Shown here piece after piece: positions 26,713 to 37,634 of a stretch of DNA of 64,000 nucleotides. The notes beneath the pieces were generated by a model. The model searched no databases, was not told where the DNA came from, and saw nothing but the letters and a program-made list of their open reading frames with translations. Each line of letters starts with the position of its first letter. Within the stretch, counting starts at the first letter, position 1. The translations under genes were made by a program, and so were the position numbers. The stretch comes from Pseudomonas mosselii (GTDB taxonomy: Bacteria > Pseudomonadota > Gammaproteobacteria > Pseudomonadales > Pseudomonadaceae), in assembly GCF_005796105.1 (NCBI RefSeq), contig NZ_VAUO01000002.1, positions 806,001 to 870,000 of the forward strand, given 5' to 3'.

Positions 26713-27999
26713 ATGATCGAACCCAAGCGCGTGCTGCGCGCCCTAGCCGAACACTGGGCCTTGATCGAGCCGCTGTGCGAGCGCTTCGACCAGGGCACCC
26801 TGAGCCTGATCGAGCTACGCCAGCAACTGGCCCGACAGCAGGTAGAAAGCACCCCGCAGGACATTACCCAGCTGCTCGACATCTGGATTCGCCTGGACAT
26901 CCTGGTCCCGGTGGCCAAGAGCCCGAACCGCTTCGAACTCAACGCGCAAATCCACGATTTCCTCGCCTATCTGCGCCGCGAGCACCGCCTGGGCTTGTGC
27001 CTGGAGATCGAAGCCTACCTGCGCCACCTGGAGCGCCTGGCCGGGCATATTCAGGATGCCTTCGACAACCGCGACAGCGACGATTTGGCGCGCCAACTGC
27101 GCCTGCTCGACATGCGCGTACGCGATGTACTGAAGAAGCTCGACAACGACGAGCAAGCGCTGATTGCCGTGGCCGAACGGGCCAAGACCAGTAACCGGCA
27201 GATCCCGCTGCGCCAGCGTTACGCCGAAGTCCTGGCGACCTGGGACGAATACGTCGAGCCGATGATCCAGCTGGTCAACGCTGACGGCGCCTTCGAGCAG
27301 GGCGTGCGCAAGGTCGAGACCGTGCTGCTGCGCCTGCTGGGCGAACAGGCACGACTGGGGCACCTGGTCGACGACGACATGCTGCTGCGTACCCACGCGC
27401 GTATCCTCGAGATGCAGACCAGCGCCCAGCTCACTCTGCGCCATGCCCGCGAGTTACTGCTGCCGTTGCGCGAAGAGGCGCGTCGGCACAATGCCGTGAC
27501 CCGTGGCGCGGCGCTGGCCCTGTCGGTGATCCGCAAGAAGGGCATCGATGCCGTGCCGCAGGCGGCCATGCCGATGTTCACCCGCCCGCAGAGCACCTTC
27601 CTCGGCAGCGCCAGCCAGGTCGAGGCCTACGTCTACGCCCTGGCCCGCTTCGAGCCCAAGCCTGCGCGCTTCCCCAAGGCGCACAAGACGCAGAAAGGCC
27701 CTTTGCCGCGTGCGCCGCGCACGGTCAAGGAAATGCTCGAACGCTGCGAAGATGCCTTGCCGCTGCCGGACCTGATGGTCTGGCTGCTTGAGCAAGAGCC
27801 CGAAGGCGCCACCGACGAATTGCTGTACTGGTTCTCGCGCCTGTCGCGCGAGAAGCGCTTCAGCCGCGAACGCCTCGATCGCCAGCAATACCTCACCCGC
27901 GAACATATGGTCAGCCTGCGTTCCTTCGCCCTGACGTCCAGCCGCGAGCCAAAACCTGCTGCCACCGAATCCACCGCGAGCCCAGCCAATGCATCTTGA
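26713..27999 (+). CDS. mksF: condensin MksF (kleisin-like subunit)
   Basis: This 428-residue MukF-like kleisin of the MksBEF bacterial condensin begins MIEPKRVLRALAEHWALIEP. It has a winged-helix N-terminal part (DITQLLDIWIRLDIL), long helices in the middle (LEIEAYLRHLERLAGHIQDA) and a C-terminal winged-helix part. Kleisins bridge the heads of the SMC dimer. The ATG at 26713 was preferred to a frame opening at 26494, which would overlap the divergent holD promoter. It overlaps mksE by 11 bases, and the three genes form one operon. Confidence 0.88.
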   Translation: MIEPKRVLRALAEHWALIEPLCERFDQGTLSLIELRQQLARQQVESTPQDITQLLDIWIRLDILVPVAKSPNRFELNAQIHDFLAYLRREHRLGLCLEIEAYLRHLERLAGHIQDAFDNRDSDDLARQLRLLDMRVRDVLKKLDNDEQALIAVAERAKTSNRQIPLRQRYAEVLATWDEYVEPMIQLVNADGAFEQGVRKVETVLLRLLGEQARLGHLVDDDMLLRTHARILEMQTSAQLTLRHARELLLPLREEARRHNAVTRGAALALSVIRKKGIDAVPQAAMPMFTRPQSTFLGSASQVEAYVYALARFEPKPARFPKAHKTQKGPLPRAPRTVKEMLERCEDALPLPDLMVWLLEQEPEGATDELLYWFSRLSREKRFSRERLDRQQYLTREHMVSLRSFALTSSREPKPAATESTASPANAS

Positions 28000-28696
28000 T
28001 CTTTCCGAACTGTCCCAGCTCGCGCCGATCTTCCGCGAGCTGTTCAAGGGTTTCCACGTCAGCCGCCGCGACCCGGAGCTGTACGCCCAGCTGTCGAACT
28101 TCCAGGACCAGTACCGCACCCTGTTCAAGGCGCTCGGTTTCGAGCTGGTCTGCGATACCCGTGGTTTCTACTACTTCGTCCCCGAGCAGGCTGCCGCGCA
28201 GGTCAACAAGACCGCCCAGCGCCTGTCGCTGTTCACCTTCATCCTGGTCGAGCACCTCGCCGACCAGGGCCGCGACCCAATGGCCGTGCTCGACGGCGGC
28301 AGTATCGGCCGCGACGAGCTGCCTTCGCTGCTAGAGAAGTACCGCGACCTGTTCCTGCAAGCCGAAGTGCAGAGCGTCGAGGAACTCGAAGAGAAGATCC
28401 TGCGCCGCATGACCCAGTTGGGCTTCGCCCATGAAGAAGGCGGTATCTACCGCTTCCTGCCGCCGATGCACCGCTTCCTCGACGTATGCCTATCGGTGCA
28501 GCAGGACCGCGACCTGGCTGCCACGCTGCACAGCGACCTGCCGCTGCCAGTCCCGGTGCTGGTGGTCGAAGAGACCCCCGAAGAACTCAACCGCACCGAC
28601 GATCCGCTGGACCTGTCGCCGTTCGACGGCGAAGAGAGCGAAGAAGACGCCCTGGCCCGGGCGATCCGCGAAGAGCAACAGGAGATTGACGCATGA
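27989..28696 (+). CDS. mksE: condensin MksE
   Basis: This 235-residue MukE-like accessory subunit binds the kleisin and DNA. The body reads as two winged-helix domains (ELYAQLSNFQDQYRTLFKAL, LVCDTRGFYYFVPEQ; then LGFAHEEGGIYRFLPPMHRF). The C-terminus is strongly acidic (DDPLDLSPFDGEESEEDALA). It starts inside mksF and its TGA overlaps the mksB ATG (ATGA), indicating translational coupling and a fixed stoichiometry. Confidence 0.88.
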   Translation: MHLDLSELSQLAPIFRELFKGFHVSRRDPELYAQLSNFQDQYRTLFKALGFELVCDTRGFYYFVPEQAAAQVNKTAQRLSLFTFILVEHLADQGRDPMAVLDGGSIGRDELPSLLEKYRDLFLQAEVQSVEELEEKILRRMTQLGFAHEEGGIYRFLPPMHRFLDVCLSVQQDRDLAATLHSDLPLPVPVLVVEETPEELNRTDDPLDLSPFDGEESEEDALARAIREEQQEIDA

Positions 28697-31524
28697 GCCA
28701 GGAACGCTACGGCATTCGCCGCTTCGCACTGCTCAACACCGCCGGCTACAGCCTGGGCCTGTTCCCCCTGGAACACCCGCTGTCGGTCTATGGTGCCAAC
28801 AACCTGGGTAAATCGGCGTCGATCAACGCGCTGCAATTCCCGATCCTGGCGCGCATGTCGGACATGAGCTTCGGCAAGTACAGCCTGGAACAGTCGCGCC
28901 GCTTCTACTTCGCCAGCGACACCAGCTACATCCTCTGCGAACTGAACCTGCCCCACGGCCCGCACGTGATTGGCGTGGTCGGGCGTGGCCCGGGCGGCGG
29001 CTTCGGCCACCAGTTCTTTGCCTACCAGGGCGAACTGGACCTGGCCCACTACCAGAAAAACGACACCTGCCTGCGCCAGAAAGAGCTGTTCACCAACCTT
29101 GAGCAGCATGGGCTCAAAGCCTATGAACTCAAGCCGGACGAACTGCGCCGGCTGCTGGTCGGCGGGCACACCTCGGTGCCACTGGACCTCACCCTGATTC
29201 CGCTGCGCTCGACCAGCGAACAGAGCCTGAAGACCTTCCGCGCGCTGTTCATCAACCTGCTGCACATGCGCGAGATCACCGCCGCCAAGCTCAAGCAGTT
29301 GTTCCTCGATGCCTTCGAGCACAGCCTGCGTTCGGGCAGCGTCGACTACATCGCCGCCTGCGAGGAAGCGTTCCGCGACGTGCGCCGCATGGAGGGCGAC
29401 TACAACGCTCTGGTTGCCGCAGGCCCGTTGGTCGAGGCCCTGGCTGGCGGCGTGGCCCAACGTGACATCCTGCGCGGCAAACTGCACCGCATCTCGCCGG
29501 TGCTCGACAACCTGCTGGGCACCTGGCAGGAATACGGCATGGCACGCAAGGAAGAGCTGACCATCCAGGCCGAACACTACCGCAGCGAGCAGGATCGCCT
29601 GCAGAACGATCAGCGCGGCGGCACCCAGGAATTGATGCGCCTGGAGCGCGAGATCACCGGCGTGCAGCGCTGGCTGGGCGAGCTGGCGGTGCTCAAGCAC
29701 CGTTTCGCCCTGGTCGAGGACGTCAAGGTCCTGGAGCAGCAACTGCTGGCGGCCAAGGACGCGCATGACGAGCTGGCCGGCGCCCTGGCGCAATCGCGCC
29801 AGTTCTCCGCCGAAGACCTCGACGAGCGCGTGCGCGACCTCGAAAAACGCGTCAAGGCGGTCAAGCAGCAGCTCGACCACGCCGACAACAACAGCTACGC
29901 ACGTCTGCGCGAGGAGTTCTCGCAGCAGGACGTCGATCGCCTCATGCGCCTGTTCAACGGTGCGCTGTTCAGCCTGCCGCTGGGCGAACGCGGCATCGAG
30001 CTGGACGACAGCGATGTCTGGGTGAAAACCCTCGAAGGCGTGCTCGACCGCTTCAAGGGCGAACGCTTCGAAGTACCGGGGCTGTCCATCGATATCTCCC
30101 ACATCGACCCGCCTGCCCTACAGGCGCTGGCTGATCGCGCCGCCCTGCGCGACCAGAAAGAGCGCCTGGAAAAAGAACTCAAGCAGCTCAAGACCCAGCA
30201 GTCGGTGGCCCTGGACCGCGCCGCCAGCAAGGCCCAGGCCGAGGCCTTGTACCAGCAGGTGCTCGATGCCCAAAAAGCCCTGGAAGACTTCCGCCGCAGC
30301 GAAACCCTGAGCGCCGAGGAACCCGAGAAACTCGAGCAACTGGCCCAGTTCGAAGCCGCCCAGGACGAGCTCAAGCGCTCCAGCGACGCCTTCACCGAGC
30401 GCGTCCAGCAACTGTCGGCCAAGCTGCAACTGGTGGGCCGCCAGATCGCCGACCTGGAAGCCAAGCAGCGCACCCTCGACGACGCCCTGCGCCGTCGCCA
30501 GTTGCTGCCAGCCGACCTGCCGTTCGGCACGCCGTTCATGGAGGCCATCGACGACTCGATGGACAACCTGCTGCCGCTGCTCAACGACTACCAGGACAGC
30601 TGGCAAGCGTTGCAACGCGTGGATAACCAGATCGAGGCGCTGTACGCCCAGGTACGCCTCAAAGGCGTGGCCAAGTTCGACAGCGAAGACGATATGGAAC
30701 GCCGCCTGCAACTGCTGATCAACGCCTATTCGCACCGCACCGAAGAGGCGCTGACGCTGGCCAAGGCGCGGCGCGCGGCGGTCACCGACATCGCCAGGAC
30801 CCTGCGCAACATCCGCAGCGACTACGACAGCCTCGAACACCAATTGGCGCTGTTCAACCGCGAGATCAACAAACGCCAGGTTTCCAACCTGGAGAGCTTC
30901 CGCGTAGTGCTGGCGCCGAACAAGGAAGCGCTCAAGCACATCGACCAGATCATCCACAGCGCCGGCCAGTACGAGGAAGGCGAAACCCTGTCGGTGTTCG
31001 ACCTCACGCAAAGCGCCGAGCAGGACAACAAGAACGAAGAGGCCAAGGAATACCTGGCGCGACTGGTGGCAGCCAACCACAACCAGTTGGGCCTGAAGGA
31101 CCTGTTCGAACTAGCCTTCGAGATCACCAAGATCAACAGCCAGCCGGTGATCCACGCCGACATCGACGGCGCCGCCTCCAACGGCACCACCATGACCATC
31201 AAGGCGCTGACCAACATGTACTTGTTGCTGCACTTGATGGACCGCGACCTGGCCGGACGCATCCGCCTGCCCTACTACCTCGACGAGGCCGCAGACATCG
31301 ACGAGCGCAACCAGGCCGCGCTGCTGGAGACCAGCCAGCAACTGGGCTTCGTGCCGATCCTGGCGAGCGTCAAGCCGCAGGTGTCAGCACGTGTGGCGAT
31401 CGACCTGGAAGGTGGCAGCGGACCGAATGGCATCTACATCGACGAGGCGGACTGGAAATACATCAGCCGTCGCGACGAGGTGAAGGCCATCGTGCGCGAG
31501 GATGAGGCCGAGGAACTGGCCTGA
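28693..31524 (+). CDS. mksB: condensin ATPase MksB (SMC/MukB-like)
   Basis: This 943-residue SMC-like ATPase has Walker A GANNLGKSA (Lys40) at the N-terminus. Two long coiled-coil arms (about residues 280-480 and 500-800) surround a short hinge. The C-terminal head has a signature-like SNGTTMTIKALTNM and a Walker B region YYLDEAADIDERNQA. It organises the chromosome with MksE and MksF. It is shorter than MukB (about 1480), as expected of MksB. No mksG nuclease gene follows: the next gene is an unrelated creA on the other strand. Confidence 0.92.
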   Translation: MSQERYGIRRFALLNTAGYSLGLFPLEHPLSVYGANNLGKSASINALQFPILARMSDMSFGKYSLEQSRRFYFASDTSYILCELNLPHGPHVIGVVGRGPGGGFGHQFFAYQGELDLAHYQKNDTCLRQKELFTNLEQHGLKAYELKPDELRRLLVGGHTSVPLDLTLIPLRSTSEQSLKTFRALFINLLHMREITAAKLKQLFLDAFEHSLRSGSVDYIAACEEAFRDVRRMEGDYNALVAAGPLVEALAGGVAQRDILRGKLHRISPVLDNLLGTWQEYGMARKEELTIQAEHYRSEQDRLQNDQRGGTQELMRLEREITGVQRWLGELAVLKHRFALVEDVKVLEQQLLAAKDAHDELAGALAQSRQFSAEDLDERVRDLEKRVKAVKQQLDHADNNSYARLREEFSQQDVDRLMRLFNGALFSLPLGERGIELDDSDVWVKTLEGVLDRFKGERFEVPGLSIDISHIDPPALQALADRAALRDQKERLEKELKQLKTQQSVALDRAASKAQAEALYQQVLDAQKALEDFRRSETLSAEEPEKLEQLAQFEAAQDELKRSSDAFTERVQQLSAKLQLVGRQIADLEAKQRTLDDALRRRQLLPADLPFGTPFMEAIDDSMDNLLPLLNDYQDSWQALQRVDNQIEALYAQVRLKGVAKFDSEDDMERRLQLLINAYSHRTEEALTLAKARRAAVTDIARTLRNIRSDYDSLEHQLALFNREINKRQVSNLESFRVVLAPNKEALKHIDQIIHSAGQYEEGETLSVFDLTQSAEQDNKNEEAKEYLARLVAANHNQLGLKDLFELAFEITKINSQPVIHADIDGAASNGTTMTIKALTNMYLLLHLMDRDLAGRIRLPYYLDEAADIDERNQAALLETSQQLGFVPILASVKPQVSARVAIDLEGGSGPNGIYIDEADWKYISRRDEVKAIVREDEAEELA

Positions 31525-31528
31525 GGAA

Positions 31529-31650
31529 GCCGGGGCCGCCTTGCGGCCCCATTCGCGGGCAAGCCCGCACCCACAGGGCCCGCGTCACATTCATGGACTG
31601 CGCGCTACCTGTAGGAGCGGGCTTGCCCGCGAACGAGGGCCAAGCCCTCG
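31529..31650. repeat. pair of REP units after mksB
   Basis: GGGGCCGCCTTGCGGCCCC is followed by TTCGCGGGCAAGCCCG and then, inverted, TGTAGGAGCGGGCTTGCCCG ending in CGCGAA. This convergent REP pair (BIME-like) lies between the convergent mksB and creA genes and may act as a bidirectional transcription end. Confidence 0.75.
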
Positions 31651-31667
31651 CAACTACTAACTAAAAA

Positions 31668-32123
31668 TTACTGCGCCCAAGGCACGATTGGAATCGCCGT
31701 CACCGCGTTCTGCGGGCTGCCTTCGATCAGGCGGTCGCTGTACACCAGGTACACCAGCGTATTGCGCTTCTTGTCTAGGAAGCGCACTACCTGCATGGTC
31801 TTGAACACCAGCGAGGTGCGCTCCTTGAACACTTCCTCGCCGTCCTTGAGTTCCCCCTTGAACTGAATCGGCCCGACCTGACGGCAGGCGATCGAAGCCT
31901 CGGCGCGGTCCTCGGCCAACCCCAGCCCACCCTTGATGCCGCCAGTCTTGGCCCGCGACAGGTAACAGGTCACACCGTCGACCTTGGGATCATCGAAGGC
32001 CTCGACCACGATGCGGTCGTTGGGGCCGACGAACTTGAACACGGTCGACACCTGGCCAATCTCCTCGGCACCGGCCAGCATTGGCAGCGCCAGGGCTGCC
32101 ACGGCAATCATCCTTTTCAGCAC
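31668..32123 (-). CDS. creA: CreA-family periplasmic protein
   Basis: This 151-residue protein has a signal peptide ([17 protein letters not shown]). The CreA pattern is clear: [39 protein letters not shown] and [16 protein letters not shown]. Two Cys (in CYLS and ACRQ) may form a disulfide. The biochemical role is unknown; the old name refers to catabolite regulation, which is unproven. It is the last gene after proB on the same strand, with an 11-base gap. Confidence 0.9.
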   Translation of the reverse strand: MLKRMIAVAALALPMLAGAEEIGQVSTVFKFVGPNDRIVVEAFDDPKVDGVTCYLSRAKTGGIKGGLGLAEDRAEASIACRQVGPIQFKGELKDGEEVFKERTSLVFKTMQVVRFLDKKRNTLVYLVYSDRLIEGSPQNAVTAIPIVPWAQ

Positions 32124-32134
32124 GCGAACCTCCT

Positions 32135-33253
32135 TCAGACCAACACCAGGTTGTCGCGGTGCACCAGTTCCGGCTCCGCGCTGTAGCCCAGCAGGCTTTC
32201 AATGGCATCGGACGGCTGACCGATGATTTTCTGCGCTTCCAGCGCGCTGTAGTTGGCCAGGCCGCGTGCCACTTCGACACCGTCAGGACCAACGCACACG
32301 ACCATTTCGCCACGGCGGAAACTGCCCTGCACGGTCTTCACACCCACCGGCAACAGGCTCTTGTTGGCCTGACGCAGCGCCTGCACGGCACCGGCGTCCA
32401 GTACCAGGGTGCCACGGGTTTGCAGGTGGCCCGCCAGCCATTGCTTGCGCGCGGCGAGCATGCCGCGCTCGGGCGACAGCAGGGTGCCCAGGCGCTCACC
32501 GCCCTTCAGGCGGTCCAGCACGCGCTCGATACGGCCACCGATGATGATGGTGTGGGCGCCGGAGCGGGCAGCCAGGCGTGCAGCGCGCAGCTTGGTCTGC
32601 ATGCCGCCACGTCCCAGGGCTCCACCGGTGCCGCCCGCCACGGCATCCAGCGCCGGGTCATCGGCACGGGCTTCGTAGATCAGCTGGGCTTCGGGGTTGT
32701 TGCGCGGATCGGCGTCGAACATGCCGTCGCGGTCAGTGAGGATGACCAGTAGGTCGGCTTCCACCAGGTTGGCCACCAGTGCAGCAAGGGTGTCGTTGTC
32801 ACCAAAGCGAATCTCGTCGGTGACCACGGTGTCGTTCTCGTTGATCACCGGCACCACGCCCAGGTCGACCAGGGTGCGCAGGGTGCTGCGGGCATTGAGG
32901 TAACGCTTGCGGTCGGAGAGGTCGTCGTGGGTCAGCAGGATCTGCGCGGTGTGCTTGCCGTGCTCGCCGAAGCTCGACTCCCAGGCTTGCACAAGGCGCA
33001 TCTGGCCGATCGAGGCCGCCGCCTGCAACTCGTTCATCGCACTCGGTCGCGAGGTCCAGCCCAGCTGGCTCATGCCGGCCGCCACGGCCCCGGAGGACAC
33101 CAGAACCAGTTCCACGCCCGCTTCACGCAGGGCCACCATCTGCTCGACCCACACCGCCATGGCACCACGGTCAAGACCCTTGCCGTCGGCGGTCAGCAGC
33201 GCGCTGCCGATCTTCACGACCCAGCGCTTGGCGCCAGTCACCTTGCTTCGCAT
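32135..33253 (-). CDS. proB: glutamate 5-kinase
   Basis: This 372-residue enzyme phosphorylates glutamate in the first step of proline synthesis. The amino-acid kinase domain ([58 protein letters not shown]) is followed by a C-terminal PUA domain (about residues 275-372). I chose the ATG at 33253 since it is preceded by GGAAGAG and gives the standard N-terminus [11 protein letters not shown]. It lies downstream of obgE, separated by a hairpin. Confidence 0.96.
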   Translation of the reverse strand: MRSKVTGAKRWVVKIGSALLTADGKGLDRGAMAVWVEQMVALREAGVELVLVSSGAVAAGMSQLGWTSRPSAMNELQAAASIGQMRLVQAWESSFGEHGKHTAQILLTHDDLSDRKRYLNARSTLRTLVDLGVVPVINENDTVVTDEIRFGDNDTLAALVANLVEADLLVILTDRDGMFDADPRNNPEAQLIYEARADDPALDAVAGGTGGALGRGGMQTKLRAARLAARSGAHTIIIGGRIERVLDRLKGGERLGTLLSPERGMLAARKQWLAGHLQTRGTLVLDAGAVQALRQANKSLLPVGVKTVQGSFRRGEMVVCVGPDGVEVARGLANYSALEAQKIIGQPSDAIESLLGYSAEPELVHRDNLVLV

Positions 33254-33286
33254 CTTCTCTTCCAACCTGTGTCGAATCTGTAGATA

Positions 33287-33314
33287 CCAAAACGCCGCTC
33301 ATTCGAGCGGCGTT
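33287..33314 (-). terminator. hairpin between obgE and proB
   Basis: A perfect 10-bp stem AACGCCGCTC/GAGCGGCGTT (33291-33300, 33305-33314) with a 4-base loop is followed on the minus strand by TTTT. It is probably a terminator, possibly leaky, that lowers proB transcription from the obgE promoter. Confidence 0.72.
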
Positions 33315-33331
33315 CAGTGTACTGCAACCGG

Positions 33332-34555
<1,224 letters not shown>

Positions 34556-34697
34556 TCAAAACCGCCTCTCGTCGGATGACGAGTCGAAAAACAGAAAACC
34601 TGAGGCTCTTGCGAAGATGAGCGCGGCGGCCCCGTACGAACCAGAAACCAACGCCGGCAGCCCAAACAATACAGCTTTGCAAGAGGCTCACCACAAA

Positions 34698-34726
34698 CGA
34701 AAAAGCCCCGTCGCATGACGGGGCTT
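34698..34726 (-). terminator. rho-independent terminator after rpmA
   Basis: The 10-bp stem AAGCCCCGTC/GACGGGGCTT (34703-34712, 34717-34726) is followed on the minus strand by a TTTTT-containing tail. It ends the rplU-rpmA transcript. Confidence 0.9.
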
Positions 34727-34743
34727 CTGGAGCGACGTCGCGA

Positions 34744-35001
34744 TTAAGCGGCGACGATGCTCACGTAGCGGCGCATGAACTCGCCTTTCTTCTCGAACTT
34801 GATCACGCCTTCGATCTTGGCGAACAAGGTGTGATCCTTGCCCATGCCAACGCCGTAGCCAGCGTGGAATTCGGTGCCGCGCTGACGGACGATGATGTTG
34901 CCCGGCTTGATAACCTGGCCACCATACATCTTCACGCCAAGGCGTTTCGATTCTGAGTCGCGACCGTTACGAGTACTACCACCAGCCTTCTTGTGAGCCA
35001 T
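34744..35001 (-). CDS. rpmA: 50S ribosomal protein L27
   Basis: This 85-residue protein starts [20 protein letters not shown], the standard bacterial L27 N-terminus that reaches the peptidyl-transferase centre. It is co-transcribed behind rplU with a 37-base gap. Confidence 0.98.
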
Positions 35002-35038
35002 GGTTCAATTCTCCAATAAATTCAGGGGATCGGGGCGA

Positions 35039-35353
35039 TTAAGCCTGGATACCGGTGATTTTGATTTCGGTGAACCACTGGCGGTGGCCCATGCGCTTCA
35101 TGTGGTGCTTACGACGACGGAACTTGATGATGCGAACCTTGTCGTGGCGGCCTTGCGAAACGACTTCGGCCACAACTTTAGCGCCAGCAACAACTGGAGC
35201 ACCGATGGTGACTTCTTCACCGTTGGCGACCAGCAGAACGCGATCGAAGGTCACGGATTCGCCAGTGGCGACTTCCAGCTTTTCGATCTTGAGGAATTCA
35301 CCTTCAGCGACTTTGTACTGCTTGCCGCCGGTAACGATTACTGCGTAGGACAT
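35039..35353 (-). CDS. rplU: 50S ribosomal protein L21
   Basis: This 104-residue protein starts [19 protein letters not shown], and the basic RNA-binding stretch [16 protein letters not shown] is at the C-terminus. The ATG at 35353 gives the exact family length; an in-frame extension to 35551 is spurious and would run across the promoter region. It is divergent from ispB. Confidence 0.97.
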   Translation of the reverse strand: MSYAVIVTGGKQYKVAEGEFLKIEKLEVATGESVTFDRVLLVANGEEVTIGAPVVAGAKVVAEVVSQGRHDKVRIIKFRRRKHHMKRMGHRQWFTEIKITGIQA

Positions 35354-35597
35354 TTTGAATCTCCGATAATCCTGCTCACCCAGCGCTTTATATGATGAGT
35401 ATTGGCTGGCATGGCTGCACAAGGCTGGAACGGCCTGGTGCAATTGCGTAAGGCAGGTGCTGCCCAGGAATGTAGGGTGCGCGATTGTACGCAACCGCAG
35501 AAAGCCTTGCAAGTACCGGCCTGGGCCCACGGGCAGCGCGCCTTGACACACCGATACCCGCGACCTAGCATGCCGCGCAACCTCACTGGAGCAGCCG

Positions 35598-36566
35598 ATG
35601 CAACCCCAATCCTTCTACCGCGCGGTAGCTGACGATTTCAGCGCCGTCGACGAGATCATCAAGAAACAGCTGACCTCGCGCGTGCCGCTGGTATCGAAGA
35701 TCGGCGACTATATCACTTCCGCTGGCGGCAAGCGCCTGCGTCCGCTGCTGGTGCTGCTGTGCGGCAAGGCTCTAGGCCGTGAAGGCGACGACCTGCGCCT
35801 GCTGGCTGCCACCATCGAGTTCCTGCACACCGCCACGCTGCTGCACGATGATGTCGTGGACATGTCCGGCATGCGCCGCGGCCGCTCCACCGCCAACGCC
35901 CTGTGGGGCAACGCACCCAGCGTGCTGGTAGGCGACTTCCTCTATTCGCGATCGTTCGAAATGATGGTCGAGCTGGGCTCGATGCCGGTCATGCAGATCC
36001 TTTCCAAGGCCACCCGGGTGATCGCCGAAGGCGAAGTGCTACAGCTGTCGCGTGTCCGCGACGCCAGCACCACCGAAGAGGTGTACATGGAGGTCATTCG
36101 CGGCAAGACCGCCATGCTTTTCGAAGCCTCCACCCACAGCGCCGCAGCGCTGGCCGAGGCCACCGATGAACAGCGCGAAGCGCTGCGCACTTTCGGTGAC
36201 CACCTGGGCGTGGCCTTCCAACTGGTCGATGACCTGCTGGACTACAAGGGTGACTCAGAGACGCTGGGCAAGAACGTCGGCGACGACCTGGCCGAGGGCA
36301 AACCCACCCTGCCGCTGATCTACACCATGCGCGAAGGTACGCCGGAGCAAGCAGCACTGGTACGCCAGGCGATCCAGAAAGGTGGCCTTGAGGACCTCGA
36401 ACAAATCCGCATCGCCGTGGAAGCTTCCGGCGCCCTGGCCTACACCGCGCAAATGGCCCGCGACTACGTTGCCCGTGCCATTGCCTGCCTGGAAGTGCTG
36501 CCCGCCAGCGAGTACCGCGATGCACTGGTCGAGTTGAGCGAGTTTGCCGTAGCGCGTACCCACTAA
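35598..36566 (+). CDS. ispB: octaprenyl diphosphate synthase
   Basis: This 322-residue all-helical trans-prenyltransferase makes the long side chain of ubiquinone by adding isopentenyl units to farnesyl diphosphate. The first Asp-rich motif is DDVVD within [17 protein letters not shown], and the second is in [20 protein letters not shown]. The ispB/rplU divergent arrangement is conserved. A 32-bp perfect inverted repeat follows the stop. Confidence 0.95.
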   Translation: MQPQSFYRAVADDFSAVDEIIKKQLTSRVPLVSKIGDYITSAGGKRLRPLLVLLCGKALGREGDDLRLLAATIEFLHTATLLHDDVVDMSGMRRGRSTANALWGNAPSVLVGDFLYSRSFEMMVELGSMPVMQILSKATRVIAEGEVLQLSRVRDASTTEEVYMEVIRGKTAMLFEASTHSAAALAEATDEQREALRTFGDHLGVAFQLVDDLLDYKGDSETLGKNVGDDLAEGKPTLPLIYTMREGTPEQAALVRQAIQKGGLEDLEQIRIAVEASGALAYTAQMARDYVARAIACLEVLPASEYRDALVELSEFAVARTH

Positions 36567-36583
36567 AGCATTGCGCCACCCTC

Positions 36584-36677
36584 TTCGCGGTGGTCCGACA
36601 CTCCGGCAAGCCCGCCCCCACAGGCCATGCACTGTTCCTGGGGGAGCGGGCTTGCCGGAGTGTCGGACCACCGCGAA
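36584..36677. repeat. perfect 32-bp REP inverted repeat after ispB
   Basis: The arms 36584-36615 and 36646-36677 are exact reverse complements over 32 bases (each containing GGTGGTCCGACACTCCGGCA or its complement), separated by a 30-base loop that reads as the REP inter-arm spacer. It is a BIME-like pair that could fold into a long hairpin at the 3' end of the ispB message. Confidence 0.85.
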
Positions 36678-36762
36678 TGCTTTGGCGCAGGGAAAATTCA
36701 TTTCCCAAGCAAAACCTTATACAATGTGCGCCTTTACCCGCCCCATCTGTTAAGGATCGAAC

Positions 36763-37104
36763 GTGAGCACTTTGCCGCCCTGCCCCCAATGCAACTCCGA
36801 ATACACCTACGAGGACGGCACCCAGCTGATCTGCCCCGAGTGCGCCCACGAGTGGTCGGCCAGCGGTGAAGCCGAAGCCGCCAACGATGACGTGGTGAAG
36901 AAAGACTCGGTGGGTAACGTGCTGCAGGACGGCGACACCGTTACCGTCATCAAGGACCTCAAGGTCAAGGGCTCGTCGCTGGTGGTCAAGGTCGGCACCA
37001 AGGTCAAGAACATCCGCCTGTGCGATGGCGACCACGACATCGACTGCAAGATCGACGGCATTGGCGCGATGAAGCTCAAGTCCGAGTTCGTGCGCAAGGT
37101 CTGA
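36763..37104 (+). CDS. yjdM: YjdM/PhnA-family zinc-ribbon protein
   Basis: This 113-residue protein has an N-terminal zinc ribbon, Cys7, Cys10, Cys24 and Cys27 ([20 protein letters not shown]), and a C-terminal SH3-like beta domain ([39 protein letters not shown]). The family was once linked to phosphonate metabolism, but that is not established. The start is GTG at 36763. Length and motifs are typical. Confidence 0.93.
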   Translation: MSTLPPCPQCNSEYTYEDGTQLICPECAHEWSASGEAEAANDDVVKKDSVGNVLQDGDTVTVIKDLKVKGSSLVVKVGTKVKNIRLCDGDHDIDCKIDGIGAMKLKSEFVRKV

Positions 37105-37200
37105 CCCTCTTCGGGGCCGTCTTCAGGGCGGCCCTGACAGATCCTGCAACAGGATCACTGGCACCATTGGGAAGAAATCTTCCAATAGTCTCTTGCTATT

Positions 37201-37225
37201 TTGATAATAAGAATTATTCTCATTG
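37201..37225 (+). promoter_or_regulatory. Fur box upstream of a small gene
   Basis: TTGATAATAAGAATTATTCT with a trailing CATTG is a close match to the Fur consensus (GATAAT-type hexamers in direct and inverted order) and lies 25 bases before the ATG. It predicts strong iron repression. Confidence 0.78.
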
Positions 37226-37250
37226 GAAATGCTTTCCAAGGAGAACAGCC

Positions 37251-37496
37251 ATGACCTACCTGATCGACGCCTGGCTCGACCGCCCTCACCCTTACCTGCG
37301 CATCCTGCACCGCGAAACTGGCGAAGTCTGCGCCGTGCTCGAACAAGATGCACTCGACGAACTGCGCGACCAGGGCGACCTGGACCTGATGGGTTTGAAT
37401 TCCAGCGAGCCGGGCGTGCTCAAGGAGCTGGTGAGGAATCTGTTTCTGTTCTGCTATGCACGGGCATTGCGCCCTGGGGGAACAGATTGGAACTGA
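37251..37496 (+). CDS. small iron-regulated protein (PA4570-like)
   Basis: This 81-residue protein starts MTYLIDAWLDRPHPYLRILH; the ATG at 37251 has AAGGAG 7 bases upstream. There is no signal peptide and no known domain, and it is acidic in the middle (EQDALDELRDQGDLDLMGLN). The Fur box and position next to ispB-rplU match the P. aeruginosa gene I recall as PA4570, which is strongly induced by iron starvation. The molecular role is unknown. Confidence 0.75.
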   Translation: MTYLIDAWLDRPHPYLRILHRETGEVCAVLEQDALDELRDQGDLDLMGLNSSEPGVLKELVRNLFLFCYARALRPGGTDWN

Positions 37497-37507
37497 GGCC
37501 AGCAGGG

Positions 37508-37618
37508 CCGGCCTCTTCGCGGTGGTTCGGCAAGCCCGCTCCCACAGGATCTGCGCAACCACTGGGGATTGCGCAGGTCTGTAGCAGCGGGCCTGCCGGA
37601 GTGCCGGACCACCGCAAC
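37508..37618. repeat. REP pair between two convergent genes
   Basis: CTCTTCGCGGTGGTTCGGCA followed by AGCCCGCTCCCACAGG is mirrored by GTAGCAGCGGGCCTGCCGGA and ending GGACCACCGC. It lies between the small iron-regulated gene and fklB, which converge. Confidence 0.75.
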
Positions 37619-37634
37619 GCGCCTTGAGCGGCGA

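Noticed and set aside
28447-30102. 551-codon open frame on the minus strand
   Set aside because: It is antisense to mksE and mksB; no motif and no ribosome-binding site of note.
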